Source: Zhenhengia yiwuensis
Lineage (GTDB): Bacteria > Bacillota > Clostridia > Lachnospirales > Cellulosilyticaceae
Direction of reading: 5' to 3'
Assembly: GCF_014384995.1 (NCBI RefSeq)
Contig: NZ_JACRSY010000035.1
Location: 1 to 32,120 of the forward strand
Length of the DNA: 32,120 nt
Position numbers and translations under genes: made by a program. The notes beneath the pieces were generated by a model, which was not told where the DNA came from, searched no databases, and saw only the letters and a list, made by a program, of their open reading frames with translations. Below are positions 1-8,193 of this stretch, one piece after another. The stretch's first letter is position 1, and every line of letters begins with the position of its first letter.

Positions 1-52
1 TTTTAACAACATCTATTTTTATTTCATATGAAATTTTTGATTTTCTTCCCAT
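1..52 (-). CDS. IS3-type transposase OrfA, N-terminal fragment
   Basis: Reading leftward from an ATG at 52-50, the frame is open to the window edge and gives MGRKSKISYEIKIDVVK. This resembles the start of the helix-turn-helix OrfA proteins of IS3-family elements (IS150-like), which recognise the element's terminal repeats. A strong ribosome binding site (AAGGAGGAG on the minus strand, 61-69) precedes it. Only 17 codons are visible, so the family call rests on a short N-terminal match plus the IS-like leader next to it. It could also be another HTH protein. Confidence 0.5.
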   Translation of the reverse strand, partial: MGRKSKISYEIKIDVVK

Positions 53-57
53 GAAAA

Positions 58-115
58 ATGCTCCTCCTTAAGATAACAGTTTTATTATTTAAACTGTCTA
101 CCTTAAGGGGAGCAT
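58..115 (-). repeat. Hairpin covering the transposase ribosome binding site
   Basis: ATGCTCCTCCTTAAG (58-72) and CTTAAGGGGAGCAT (102-115) are near-perfect inverted repeats. Inside them ACAGTTT and AAACTGT pair again, giving a long stem. The left arm contains the complement of the AAGGAGGAG ribosome binding site of the minus-strand transposase. A transcript entering from outside would therefore fold and hide that site, a control seen in several insertion sequences. The structure is visible; the function is inferred. Confidence 0.55.
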
Positions 116-150
116 ATCAATAGGCTGTCAGTGCTACCCCTTATTTATCA

Positions 151-645
151 TTAAATTGTTTTATGGAAGCAACAGAATGGTTCATTTTTTCTTGGGAAGA
201 TTACATCTCCAATATATTCGAAGCCAGCTTTTCTAAATAAAGCCTGTGCACGGTGGTTTTGGTAGAAAGTATCAATGCGAAGGTCACGGACACCTTCTTT
301 TAATGCAAGTTCTTCTGCGAAGTTAAGTATTTGAGAAGCATAGCCACGTCCACCACATTCAGGGTGAATGGCAAGGCGATGGATTACATAAGCATCCTCT
401 GAACTATGCCAATCTAAGTTTTTATATTCAGGAGCCTGCTTTTGATCGATGCAAGCAAAGCCACAAATCATATTATTTTCTTCAATTACATATAAAGTCC
501 CGTTCTCTATATCTTGCTCGAAATGCACAGCAGTAGGATATGAATGATCCCACTGAAAGATATTGTACTTAGCCATATCTGTAATAACAAGGTCTTTTAT
601 CATTAATAAACTTTCAAGGTCAGTTAACATAGCACGTCGAATCAT
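151..645 (-). CDS. GNAT-family N-acetyltransferase
   Basis: A 164-aa protein with the single-domain GNAT fold, which transfers an acetyl group from acetyl-CoA to an amine. The acetyl-CoA binding motif A is seen as IHRLAIHPECGGRGYASQIL (about residues 88-107, with the R/Q-x-x-G-x-G/A pattern). Motif B follows, ending in the usual N-x-x-A-x-x-x-F-x-K-x-G-F segment near residues 128-141. The start ATG at 645 has a GAGGGA site just upstream on the minus strand. It is divergent from hisS. The substrate cannot be read from sequence; small-molecule, antibiotic and protein targets are all possible. Its stop lies only 35 bases from the IS-like hairpin, so the IS probably inserted just downstream. Confidence 0.85.
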   Translation of the reverse strand: MIRRAMLTDLESLLMIKDLVITDMAKYNIFQWDHSYPTAVHFEQDIENGTLYVIEENNMICGFACIDQKQAPEYKNLDWHSSEDAYVIHRLAIHPECGGRGYASQILNFAEELALKEGVRDLRIDTFYQNHRAQALFRKAGFEYIGDVIFPRKNEPFCCFHKTI

Positions 646-758
646 AAAATCCCTCTTTCTGTAAAAAATTAATGTTTTTGTAAAGTACGAGCGATAGAGG
701 TATTATAGCATAGGTTAATTAAATTGCAATAGACTTGAATTTATTCCAAAATGCATCC

Positions 759-787
759 TTGACAAAATACAAAAGCAGCTATAAAAT
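759..787 (+). promoter_or_regulatory. Promoter of the hisS-aspS T-box transcript
   Basis: A perfect -35 TTGACA (759-764), a 17-base spacer and -10 TAAAAT (782-787) place the start of transcription near 794, just before the first stem of the T-box leader. Confidence 0.75.
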
Positions 788-793
788 AACAAA

Positions 794-1032
794 TAATTGA
801 TAAAATAAAGCGAAGATGAGAAGGAGTACGATCTATCCCCGCAGAGAGAAGGCCTTGGCTGAAAGCCTTCACTAGATCTGAAGACATCTCGGAGTGTGTA
901 TCTGAACCCTAAGTAGGATACAACGGGTGGCTACGTTATAGGCTCTTAAGGTGCAAAGTTTAGGTTTTAAACTTTGAATCAGGGTGGCAACGCGACATAT
1001 CGTCCCTGGCATTATGCTAGGGGCGTTTTTTA
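794..1032 (+). ncRNA. T-box riboswitch leader (Asp specifier likely) for hisS-aspS
   Basis: The leader carries the diagnostic T-box AGGGTGGCAACGCG at 981-994 followed by a terminator at 1001-1032. T-box RNAs bind a specific tRNA by its anticodon. An uncharged tRNA pairs its 3' end with the T-box bulge, stabilises the antiterminator and lets the synthetase genes be transcribed. In stem I, GAGA (818-821) pairs with TCTC (887-890). The specifier loop has AGTA (825-828) on its 5' side and TGAAGACA on its 3' side, placing GAC (883-885, aspartate) at the specifier position. A histidine codon CAT overlaps it at 885-887. Asp control fits aspS as second gene of the operon. The T-box identity is secure; the codon is my reading of the fold. 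Confidence 0.9.
1001..1032 (+). terminator. T-box regulated intrinsic terminator
   Basis: CGTCCC (1001-1006) pairs with GGGGCG (1020-1025) with one G-U pair, followed by TTTTTTATT. It competes with the antiterminator formed around the T-box. Confidence 0.85.
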
Positions 1033-1142
1033 TTGCTAATCGTATAGACAATTCACATACTTGTGTGTAATATTTGAGTAATTGTGTATAATTTAAAGAA
1101 ATAAAATAAAAAATGTGTACAATTTTAGAAAAGGAGATGCTT

Positions 1143-2408
1143 ATGGAGATTCGTGCATTAAAAGGTACCAAAGATATCTTTGGTGAAGAAATGAGAAAAT
1201 GGCTCGATATGGAAGAGACCATTAGAAACTTATGTAATGACTTTGGATTTAGCCAAATTCGTACACCAATCTTTGAGTTTACAAATTTATTTCAAAGAGG
1301 TGTAGGAGAGACTACAGATATTGTTCAAAAAGAAATGTACTCTTTTGTGGATAAAGGGGATAATGCTATTACCCTTAAACCAGAAAGTACAGCGCCAGTA
1401 GTACGTAGTTACCTTGAACACAATATGGGAGCAGACGTACAGCCTATTAAGCTTTACTATATGTCTCCAACCTTCAGATATGAAAGACCACAAGCAGGGA
1501 GACAAAGACAGTTCCACCAATTTGGTGTAGAAATGTTTGGTACAGATTCACCTACAGCAGATGCTGAAATTATCAGTATTGGCTATGAACTTTTAAGACG
1601 TATCGGCCTAAATAAAGTAGAACTTCATATTAACTCATTAGGGGATACAGAGTGTCGTAAAAAATATAATGAAACACTTAAGGCTTTTCTTGAAAGTAAA
1701 AAAGATGGTCTTTGCCCACTTTGTAATGAACGTCGTGAGAAAAATCCACTTCGTGTACTTGACTGTAAAAATGAAGCATGCCAAGAAATGTTTAAAGATG
1801 CGCCAACTGTACTTGATACATTAGGGGATGAGTGTAAAGCTCACTTTGAAAAAGTACAAGAACTTTTAACCGCTATGGAAATTCCATTTGTAGTAGATCC
1901 TAAGATTGTACGTGGACTTGACTACTATACAAAAACAGTATTCGAATTTGTATCAAATGAAATTGGTGCACAAGGTACTGTATGTGGTGGTGGTAGATAC
2001 AACTGCTTAGTAGAAGAAATTGGTGGCAAACCAACTCCAGCTGTTGGGTTTGGTGCAGGTATGGAGCGTCTTATTCTTGCCAAAGAAGCAGAAAATGGTA
2101 ACACACTTCCACCAGCAACAAGAGATTTATTTTTAGGTTACAGAGGTGAAGGCGCTACTGTATGGGCTTATAAACTTGTAAATGAGTTAAGAAAAGAAGG
2201 CGTTAGTGCAGAAAGTGATCATCTTCAAAGAAGTGTTAAAGCACAAATGAAATATGCCAATAAAATTGGGGCTAAATACTCAGCAATTATTGGTGAGAGT
2301 GAGCTCGAAAACAAAGTGATTAATCTTAAAAACATGCAGACAGGTGAAGAAAAAGAAGTAGCTTTTGACGAGCTTGTAACTGTTATGAAACAAGAATTAA
2401 ATAAATAA
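1143..2408 (+). CDS. hisS: Histidyl-tRNA synthetase
   Basis: A class II aminoacyl-tRNA synthetase of 421 aa, the usual length for HisRS. It charges tRNA-His with histidine in the cytosol using ATP. The protein opens MEIRALKGTKDIFGEE, the typical HisRS N-terminus. Motif 2 is in FRYERPQAGRQRQFHQFGVE, the histidine-specific loop is RGLDYYTKTVFEF, and class II motif 3 ends GFGAGMERL. A C-terminal anticodon-binding domain follows. I chose ATG 1143 over an in-frame ATG at 1113 because AAGGAGATG lies right before it and the family begins at this methionine. It is first in an operon with aspS, 19 bases apart, under the T-box. Confidence 0.97.
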   Translation: MEIRALKGTKDIFGEEMRKWLDMEETIRNLCNDFGFSQIRTPIFEFTNLFQRGVGETTDIVQKEMYSFVDKGDNAITLKPESTAPVVRSYLEHNMGADVQPIKLYYMSPTFRYERPQAGRQRQFHQFGVEMFGTDSPTADAEIISIGYELLRRIGLNKVELHINSLGDTECRKKYNETLKAFLESKKDGLCPLCNERREKNPLRVLDCKNEACQEMFKDAPTVLDTLGDECKAHFEKVQELLTAMEIPFVVDPKIVRGLDYYTKTVFEFVSNEIGAQGTVCGGGRYNCLVEEIGGKPTPAVGFGAGMERLILAKEAENGNTLPPATRDLFLGYRGEGATVWAYKLVNELRKEGVSAESDHLQRSVKAQMKYANKIGAKYSAIIGESELENKVINLKNMQTGEEKEVAFDELVTVMKQELNK

Positions 2409-2427
2409 TCTACAGGAGGGATATACA

Positions 2428-4233
2428 ATGTCAGAATCAATGCAAGGTTTAAAAAGAACACATTACTGTACAGAACTTAGCGCTGCAAATGTAGGGGAAA
2501 CTGTTACAGTAACAGGTTGGGTACAAAGAAGAAGAAACTTAGGTCAATTACTTTTCATCACATTAAGAGATAGAAGTGGCCTTCTTCAATTAGCTTTTGG
2601 CGAAGAAACAGATAAAGCTTTATTTGAAAAAGCAGAAACACTTAGAAGTGAATATGTTATTGCAGCAGTAGGTACTGTTCGTTCACGTGGTGAAGATGCT
2701 AATAAAACAATGAAAACAGGTGATATTGAAATCGAAGTAAAAGAACTTCGTATTTTATCAGAAGCAGAAACAACACCTTTTGAAATCGTAGAAAACAGCG
2801 ATGTAAGAGAAGAGTTACGTTTAAAATACCGTTACCTTGACCTTCGTCGTCCAGATATGCAAAACACTATTATGCTTCGTAGCAAAACAACAGGTGCTGT
2901 AAGACGTTTCTTAGAAGCAAATAACTTCCTTGAAATCGAAACACCAATGCTTACAAAATCTACTCCAGAAGGTGCGCGTGACTACCTTGTACCATCTCGT
3001 GTACATCCAGGTAACTTCTATGCGCTTCCACAATCACCACAGATTTTCAAACAGCTTCTTATGGTATCAGGCTATGACTGTTACTTCCAAATCGTAAAAT
3101 GTTTCCGTGATGAGGACCTTCGTGCTGACCGTCAGCCAGAGTTCACTCAAATCGATATGGAGCTTAGCTTCGTAGATGTAGATGATGTAATCGGTATTAA
3201 CGAAAAACTTATCCAAACAGTATTTAAAGAAGTTCTTGATGTAGATGTTCAGCTTCCTATTCAAAGATTAACCTATCAGGAAGCTATGGACCGCTTTGGT
3301 AGTGATAAACCAGATATGCGTTATGGTGTAGAACTTACTGATCTTTCAGATGTTGTAGCAGGTAGTGGTTTTGCTGTATTTGAAAATGCTTTAGCAAATG
3401 GTGGATCAGTACGTGCAATCAATGCAAAAGGTATGGGAGATATCGGTCGTAAACAAATCGATAGCTTAGTAAAAGTAGGTCAAGACTTTGGTGCTAAAGG
3501 TGTAGCTTGGCTTCAAGTTAGACCAGATGGTGAAGAAAAATCTTCATTCACGAAGTTCTTAAATGAAGAAACAATTGCTGCAATCAAAGAGCGTATGGAC
3601 GTAACAGACAACGATCTTATCTTAGTTGTAGCAGATAAACCATCTGTTGTTTACGCAGCACTTGGAGCACTTCGTCAAGAAGTTGCAAAACGTCTTGAGC
3701 TTGTTAATAAAGATGAATTCAGATTTGTATGGGTTACAGAGTTTCCACTTCTTGAGTATGATGAAGAAGCTGGCAGATACGTTGCAATGCACCACCCATT
3801 CACAATGCCAATGGATGAAGATATTGCTCTTATGGAAACACAGCCAGGTAAAGTACGTGCAAAAGCTTATGACCTTTGCCTTAACGGTTATGAACTTGGT
3901 GGTGGTAGTATCCGTATTTATCAACAAGATGTTCAAGAAAAAATGTTCAACCTTCTTGGCTTTACACAAGAAGAAGCTTACGAACGTTTTGGATTCTTAC
4001 TCAATGCATTCAAATATGGTGTACCACCACATGGCGGTTTAGCATTCGGTCTTGATAGACTTGTAATGCTTATGGCAAAACGTGATAATATCCGTGACGT
4101 TATTGCATTCCCTAAAGTAAAAGATGCAAGCTGCCTCATGACAGAAGCACCAAACGTTGTAGATCAGAAACAATTAGATGAGTTAGCGCTTATTATTTCT
4201 GAAGCTGCAAAACAAGAAGAAACTGAAAACTAA
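2428..4233 (+). CDS. aspS: Aspartyl-tRNA synthetase
   Basis: A 601-aa bacterial-type AspRS (class IIb), which charges tRNA-Asp with aspartate. The order of domains is an N-terminal OB-fold anticodon-binding domain (about residues 15-110), the class II catalytic core, and the bacterial GAD insertion in the middle third. Visible signatures are RYLDLRRPDMQ, PEGARDYLVPSR, PQSPQIFKQLLMVSG, CFRDEDLRADRQPEFTQID (motif 2) and GLAFGLDRLVML (motif 3). An AGGAGGG site sits 9 bases before the start. It is the second gene of the hisS operon, a common Firmicutes pairing, and ends directly in a strong terminator. Whether it charges only tRNA-Asp or also tRNA-Asn depends on gatCAB, which is not in this window. 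Confidence 0.97.
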   Translation: MSESMQGLKRTHYCTELSAANVGETVTVTGWVQRRRNLGQLLFITLRDRSGLLQLAFGEETDKALFEKAETLRSEYVIAAVGTVRSRGEDANKTMKTGDIEIEVKELRILSEAETTPFEIVENSDVREELRLKYRYLDLRRPDMQNTIMLRSKTTGAVRRFLEANNFLEIETPMLTKSTPEGARDYLVPSRVHPGNFYALPQSPQIFKQLLMVSGYDCYFQIVKCFRDEDLRADRQPEFTQIDMELSFVDVDDVIGINEKLIQTVFKEVLDVDVQLPIQRLTYQEAMDRFGSDKPDMRYGVELTDLSDVVAGSGFAVFENALANGGSVRAINAKGMGDIGRKQIDSLVKVGQDFGAKGVAWLQVRPDGEEKSSFTKFLNEETIAAIKERMDVTDNDLILVVADKPSVVYAALGALRQEVAKRLELVNKDEFRFVWVTEFPLLEYDEEAGRYVAMHHPFTMPMDEDIALMETQPGKVRAKAYDLCLNGYELGGGSIRIYQQDVQEKMFNLLGFTQEEAYERFGFLLNAFKYGVPPHGGLAFGLDRLVMLMAKRDNIRDVIAFPKVKDASCLMTEAPNVVDQKQLDELALIISEAAKQEETEN

Positions 4234-4285
4234 TTTAGATAAAAAAAGAGCTATTGCAAGGGCAATAGCTCTTTTTTTATCTAAA
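4234..4285. terminator. Long perfect-stem terminator after aspS
   Basis: Two perfectly complementary 24-base arms (4234-4257 and 4262-4285) surround the loop AAGG. The core GAGCTATTGC/GCAATAGCTC is flanked by A7 and T7, so it can end transcription on either strand. The arm begins at the base after the aspS stop. Confidence 0.9.
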
Positions 4286-4305
4286 TGAAGAAGCGCATAA
4301 AAAAG

Positions 4306-4345
4306 AACTACCAGTAAAGGTGATCACGTTTACTGGTAGTTTTTC
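4306..4345. terminator. Second intrinsic terminator-like hairpin
   Basis: AACTACCAGTAAA (4306-4318) pairs perfectly with TTTACTGGTAGTT (4329-4341) and is followed by TTTCT. With the preceding terminator it separates the synthetase operon from the ABC transporter leader. Confidence 0.7.
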
Positions 4346-4518
4346 TCACATATAATCTAGAGAGGATATAAGTTGAAGAAATTCATCAGAGTAGCTCCCA
4401 TACCTGATGATAGATACATTGTAAAAGAAGTATGTAAAATGTAGAGGTGTATTACGTTAAAAATAGGTTAAAAATAAAAAAAGTTAGAGGCTATTAAAAA
4501 TGAGTATAAATCTAATAG

Positions 4519-4547
4519 TTTACAAGAATGTAAAATTGTGATACAAT
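4519..4547 (+). promoter_or_regulatory. Promoter of the ABC exporter leader
   Basis: TTTACA (4519-4524), a 17-base spacer and TACAAT (4542-4547) are near consensus. Transcription would begin about 4554, giving a roughly 300-base untranslated leader before the first transporter gene. Confidence 0.7.
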
Positions 4548-4581
4548 TCTATCAAATAAAAAATAGGAGGAAAGTACGAAC

Positions 4582-4605
4582 ATGAGTAGAATACTATACT
4601 GCTAA
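4582..4605 (+). CDS. Seven-residue leader peptide MSRILYC
   Basis: A strong AGGAGG (4565-4570) stands 11 bases before ATG AGT AGA ATA CTA TAC TGC TAA. The resulting peptide is far too short to be an enzyme but is placed like the leader peptides that control antibiotic-inducible transporters and rRNA methylases by ribosome stalling. A hairpin (4608-4624, AATACTT/AAGTATT) starts just after its stop. Further on, GAAAAAACACA (4631-4641) can pair with TGTGTTTTTC (4703-4712), then comes the terminator before the transporter genes. The ORF and site are plain; regulation by stalling is inferred. Confidence 0.55.
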   Translation: MSRILYC

Positions 4606-4743
4606 ATAATACTTTGAAAGTATTGCTAGTGAAAAAACACATTTCAAACAAGATAAGATAATTGGAAGCCTAGGGGAAGTCTATATAGACAGCCTCAAGG
4701 GGTGTGTTTTTCATGCAGATAGTAGAATAAGCTCATATTCGTG

Positions 4744-4802
4744 CTTTCCTATGCGGTTAAATGATTTAAAGCTATAGGGAAGGACTACCTATGGCTTTTT
4801 TT
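4744..4802 (+). terminator. Transcription attenuator with competing antiterminator
   Basis: The terminator stem is AAGCTATAGG (4769-4778) with CCTATGGCTT (4788-4797, one G-U pair), followed by seven T to 4802. An alternative stem pairs CTTTCCTAT (4744-4752) with ATAGGGAAG (4774-4782), nine pairs with one G-U. This takes up bases 4774-4778 of the terminator, so the two folds exclude each other. The terminator lies 58 bases before the first ABC transporter start. This is the architecture of a regulated attenuator. Confidence 0.75.
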
Positions 4803-4859
4803 GTGCGCGCCAAAACGCTATTTGCAGAGGAACTCCAATTAGGTCGTAAGGAGGGAATT

Positions 4860-6506
4860 ATGAAAGCGTTATTATTAAAGAGAAAATGGGCTTTTATGGT
4901 CTATATTTTAGCAAGTTGTTTATTTATTGTAAGTGATTTACTCTATATGAGTTTATCCTCTATGATTTTTGATGCCTTAGAGAAGGGGAGTCTTACATTA
5001 TTTATTAATCGTATTGTACTGGGCATTCTGATTCTAGGAACTATGAGTGCTTTGTACTTTACATCACGTTTCTTACGTATTGGATATATGCGTAATGTGC
5101 TTTTAGATATTCGTATGGAGGCTTTTAAGACTATACTTAAAATGTCACCGAGACAGTTTGGTAAGATTTCAAAAGAGAACTATGTATCACGTTTAACAAA
5201 TGATATTAATTTAATTGAAGAAAAGTTTTTTAGAAGCCTTTTAAATTTTATTTCAGGACTTGGTTTATATGTTTTCGGATTAGTCATTTTACTTGTTATG
5301 GATAGAATGTTAGCATTATGGATTTTTGCTGTTTCACTAATAGTTTACTTTATTTGCAAGCTTTTCTTAAAGCGTACAGAGCAGCTTCAAGAAGAAGTCT
5401 CTACAGAAAACGAAAAGTTTACTTTAAATATGAGTAATACTTTTAATGGTCTTGAAATCATTAAACTAGGTAATATTGAAGATAAATTCCTAGATAAAAA
5501 TAAGCAGGAAGTTTCTCGTGTAGAACATAGGAAATTTGTTTTTAATAACTTTTCAGAAGTTCAGCAAAATGTACTACTTTTTGCAAGCTACCTTGTTATG
5601 GTAGGAGTAGTATGGCATTTAGGTTTATGTATTGCAGAAGGCATGGCCCTTGGGAGTGCAGTCTTTTTATTCCAACTTAGTAATCAAGTAGTCTTTAGAA
5701 CTATGGATACCTTTCCGCTTTTAAATGTAATCCGTTCTTCAAGCAAGATTTATGATAAGCTTACACAGATTGAAGAGCAGATAGAGGTAGAAGGGCAGCA
5801 GCCATTTTGTTTTAATCAACATATGATGCTGAGAAATGTAAGCTTTGGTTATGAACAGGATCAGCCACTTCTAAAAAATATTTCTCTAAAAATAGAGAAA
5901 GGCAAGAAGTACTTGATTAAAGGAGCAAGTGGGAGTGGTAAGTCTACTTTACTAAAGATGTTAGAGATGATCTATGATGACTATGAGGGGACTATACAGG
6001 TAGATGGGGTAGATTATAAGAGCATTAGCAGTAAGGATTTCAATGATAAAGTTGCCGTTATCGACCAGGATATCTTCTTATTTGAAGATACTATAGAGAA
6101 TAATATTAGTCTTTACAAGCCATTAAATGACGAGATTATGGAAAAGGCTATTACAGGAGCTGGTTTAGAAGATTTTATTGGAGAAAAAGAAGCAGGGCTT
6201 CAGACAGCTATTTTAGAAAATGGTAAAAACTTATCAGGAGGGCAAAGGCAGCGAATTGCTATTGCACGTGCCATTGCCAAGGAAGCAGAACTTTTATTTG
6301 TAGATGAAGGTACGGCAAGCCTGAATGAGAAGCTTGGAAGGGAAATTGAAAAGGTATTTTTATCACTTCCTCAAACTGTTATTGCCATTAGCCATAGATA
6401 TTATGAAGGTGTGAGTGAAAGGTATGATTATGTATTAGAGCTTCAAGGTGGGCATGTTAAAGTTCATGAAGCGAAAACCTATTTTGAGGGGGTGGGTGTA
6501 TGCTAA
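4860..6506 (+). CDS. ABC half-exporter (membrane plus ATPase), first partner
   Basis: A 548-aa fusion of a six-helix type I exporter membrane domain (about residues 1-310) and a nucleotide-binding domain (about 330-540). ATP hydrolysis drives export of an unidentified compound across the cytoplasmic membrane. Seen are Walker A GASGSGKST, signature LSGGQRQR, Walker B LLFVDE with the catalytic Glu, and the H-loop ISHRYY. The D-loop reads SLN where SALD is usual. I start at ATG 4860 (MKALLLKRKW) because AAGGAGGGAA precedes it; an in-frame ATG at 4791 lies inside the attenuator stem. This start also gives exactly the length of its partner. The stop overlaps the partner's start by 7 bases, so a heterodimer is likely. 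The attenuator suggests induction by an antibiotic-like substrate. Confidence 0.88.
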   Translation: MKALLLKRKWAFMVYILASCLFIVSDLLYMSLSSMIFDALEKGSLTLFINRIVLGILILGTMSALYFTSRFLRIGYMRNVLLDIRMEAFKTILKMSPRQFGKISKENYVSRLTNDINLIEEKFFRSLLNFISGLGLYVFGLVILLVMDRMLALWIFAVSLIVYFICKLFLKRTEQLQEEVSTENEKFTLNMSNTFNGLEIIKLGNIEDKFLDKNKQEVSRVEHRKFVFNNFSEVQQNVLLFASYLVMVGVVWHLGLCIAEGMALGSAVFLFQLSNQVVFRTMDTFPLLNVIRSSSKIYDKLTQIEEQIEVEGQQPFCFNQHMMLRNVSFGYEQDQPLLKNISLKIEKGKKYLIKGASGSGKSTLLKMLEMIYDDYEGTIQVDGVDYKSISSKDFNDKVAVIDQDIFLFEDTIENNISLYKPLNDEIMEKAITGAGLEDFIGEKEAGLQTAILENGKNLSGGQRQRIAIARAIAKEAELLFVDEGTASLNEKLGREIEKVFLSLPQTVIAISHRYYEGVSERYDYVLELQGGHVKVHEAKTYFEGVGVC

Positions 6507-8146
6507 AAAAATTAATGAAAACATGGCCTTACTTACTTATAACTGTAATACTTACAGGGACATTAGGTATGCTAGAAGGCTATATGATGATTAGGCTTAT
6601 GAATTTATTGGATTTGGCTTTGAGTAAACAGATGCATATGTTTAAGACCTATAGTTTAGAATTATTAAGCTATGCATTAATGCTAGTGCCACTTGCTATT
6701 GCAGCGACACTTTCAAAAAACTTATTTAAGAAAAAAGCCAACGAAAGTATGAAATATTATTATTTAGAAGGTATATATGGTAAGAATATCAATGAATTTC
6801 ATGCACAGAACAATGCTAAGTATTTATCTACTTTAACGAATGATTTTAATACAATAGAGATGAAACTTATTGATTCACTTTATATGATTATTGATTTTGG
6901 AACAGTTTTTGTAGCAGGATTATGGATGATTTGGACAGTTAATCCTTGGTTTGCACTTATAGGATTAGGCTTGGTGACAGTTAATACAACCATTACTGTA
7001 TTATCCAATAAACCTATTAATAAGCAGACTAAACTTAGAAGTGATCTGTTTGAAACTTATACAGGCTATATTAAAGAAGTACTATCTGCTTTTCATATTA
7101 TTAAAAATAACAATCTATACAGCCGCATCAAAGATAATTTTAGAAAACAAAGTGAGACGTTGCAGCATAAGGGGTATCTTATTGATAGGATGCTTACCTA
7201 TGTATATGGCGCTCAAAATCTTTCTTCGGACTTGATGGTCTTGATTGTTATAGGGATAGCAGGTTATTTTGCACTAACAGGGCGTGGTACAGTAGGAAGT
7301 GTGCTACTTGCCGTAGAAGGAATGTACCGTATTCTGTGGCCTATTAATATGATTAGTGAAGCCATGCCGGGCTTACTTAGTACTAAAGGGATTATAGAAA
7401 AGATTGAAGAGACACTAAAAAATACTGTAGAGTATGAAGAACATGAGGAGGAAGCAAGTTTAAAAGAAGCCATCTACTTTGAGCGGGTAACTTTTGCCTA
7501 TGAAGGTCAAGAAGCGATTTTAGATGAGGTAGATGTAACCTTTAAGAAAGGCGGCAAGTATCTTATTATTGGGCCAAGTGGTGGAGGCAAATCTACTTTG
7601 CTAAAGCTATTAAGAAAATATTTCAACCCTATAAAAGGGACCATTTGGATTGATCATAAGCCTCTTAAGGGGATTAAGAAAGAGGCTTACTTTAGGAAGA
7701 TTACAAATGTGGAGCAGAAAGTATTTTTGTTTGAAGATACACTAAGAAACAACCTGACCCTTTATAAAGATTATAGCGAGGAGGAAATATGGGCAGCGCT
7801 GACAAAGGCTGGGCTTAAAGAGTTTGTAAAGACTCATGAGGGAGGCCTAGATTATATGATTTATGAGGATGGTAAGAATGTATCAGGAGGAGAGAAAAGT
7901 CGTATTGCTATAGCAAGGGGGCTTTTAGAACATGCAGATTTGATTTTATTAGATGAAGCTTTTTCTGCTTTAGATTACGACAAGGCACGTGAAATAGAAC
8001 AAAGTCTCTTAGAATTGGAGGATGTGACCGTCATTCACATAAGTCATGTTCTCTTTAGAGAACATGAGGAGCAGTATGATGGCATCTATATGGTTAAAAA
8101 CAAAAAGGTTTACCCTTATAAGAAAACACCCATGATAGCAAGCTAA
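6500..8146 (+). CDS. ABC half-exporter (membrane plus ATPase), second partner
   Basis: The second 548-aa half-transporter, translationally coupled to the first by overlapping ends. Membrane domain in the N-terminal 300 residues, ATPase in the C-terminal part. Visible are Walker A GPSGGGKST, Walker B LILLDEAFSALD with a standard D-loop, and H-loop ISHVLF. The signature is VSGGEKSR rather than LSGGQ. Together with the changed D-loop in the partner this suggests two unequal ATP sites, as in many heterodimeric Gram-positive multidrug exporters. The family is clear. The substrate is not; peptides, lipids and drugs all fit. No terminator is obvious before rlmH, 47 bases away. Confidence 0.88.
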   Translation: MLKKLMKTWPYLLITVILTGTLGMLEGYMMIRLMNLLDLALSKQMHMFKTYSLELLSYALMLVPLAIAATLSKNLFKKKANESMKYYYLEGIYGKNINEFHAQNNAKYLSTLTNDFNTIEMKLIDSLYMIIDFGTVFVAGLWMIWTVNPWFALIGLGLVTVNTTITVLSNKPINKQTKLRSDLFETYTGYIKEVLSAFHIIKNNNLYSRIKDNFRKQSETLQHKGYLIDRMLTYVYGAQNLSSDLMVLIVIGIAGYFALTGRGTVGSVLLAVEGMYRILWPINMISEAMPGLLSTKGIIEKIEETLKNTVEYEEHEEEASLKEAIYFERVTFAYEGQEAILDEVDVTFKKGGKYLIIGPSGGGKSTLLKLLRKYFNPIKGTIWIDHKPLKGIKKEAYFRKITNVEQKVFLFEDTLRNNLTLYKDYSEEEIWAALTKAGLKEFVKTHEGGLDYMIYEDGKNVSGGEKSRIAIARGLLEHADLILLDEAFSALDYDKAREIEQSLLELEDVTVIHISHVLFREHEEQYDGIYMVKNKKVYPYKKTPMIAS

Positions 8147-8151
8147 AGACA

Positions 8152-8160
8152 TGATATAAT
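8152..8160 (+). promoter_or_regulatory. Extended -10 promoter for rlmH
   Basis: TGATATAAT gives an extended TG-N-TATAAT element 33 bases before the rlmH start. No convincing -35 is present, as is tolerated by extended -10 promoters. Confidence 0.45.
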
Positions 8161-8193
8161 AAGGCTACTAAATGGACTCATAAGGAGAATGAC

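Noticed and set aside
3622..4042. Open frames overlapping the end of aspS on both strands
   Set aside because: They are in other frames of a clearly coding, highly conserved synthetase and have no ribosome binding sites.
4373..4444. A 23-codon TTG-start frame (LKKFIRVAPIPDDRYIVKEV...)
   Set aside because: It has a GAGAGGA site and a possible TATAAT upstream, but the start is weak, the promoter overlaps a terminator arm and no family or partner is recognisable.
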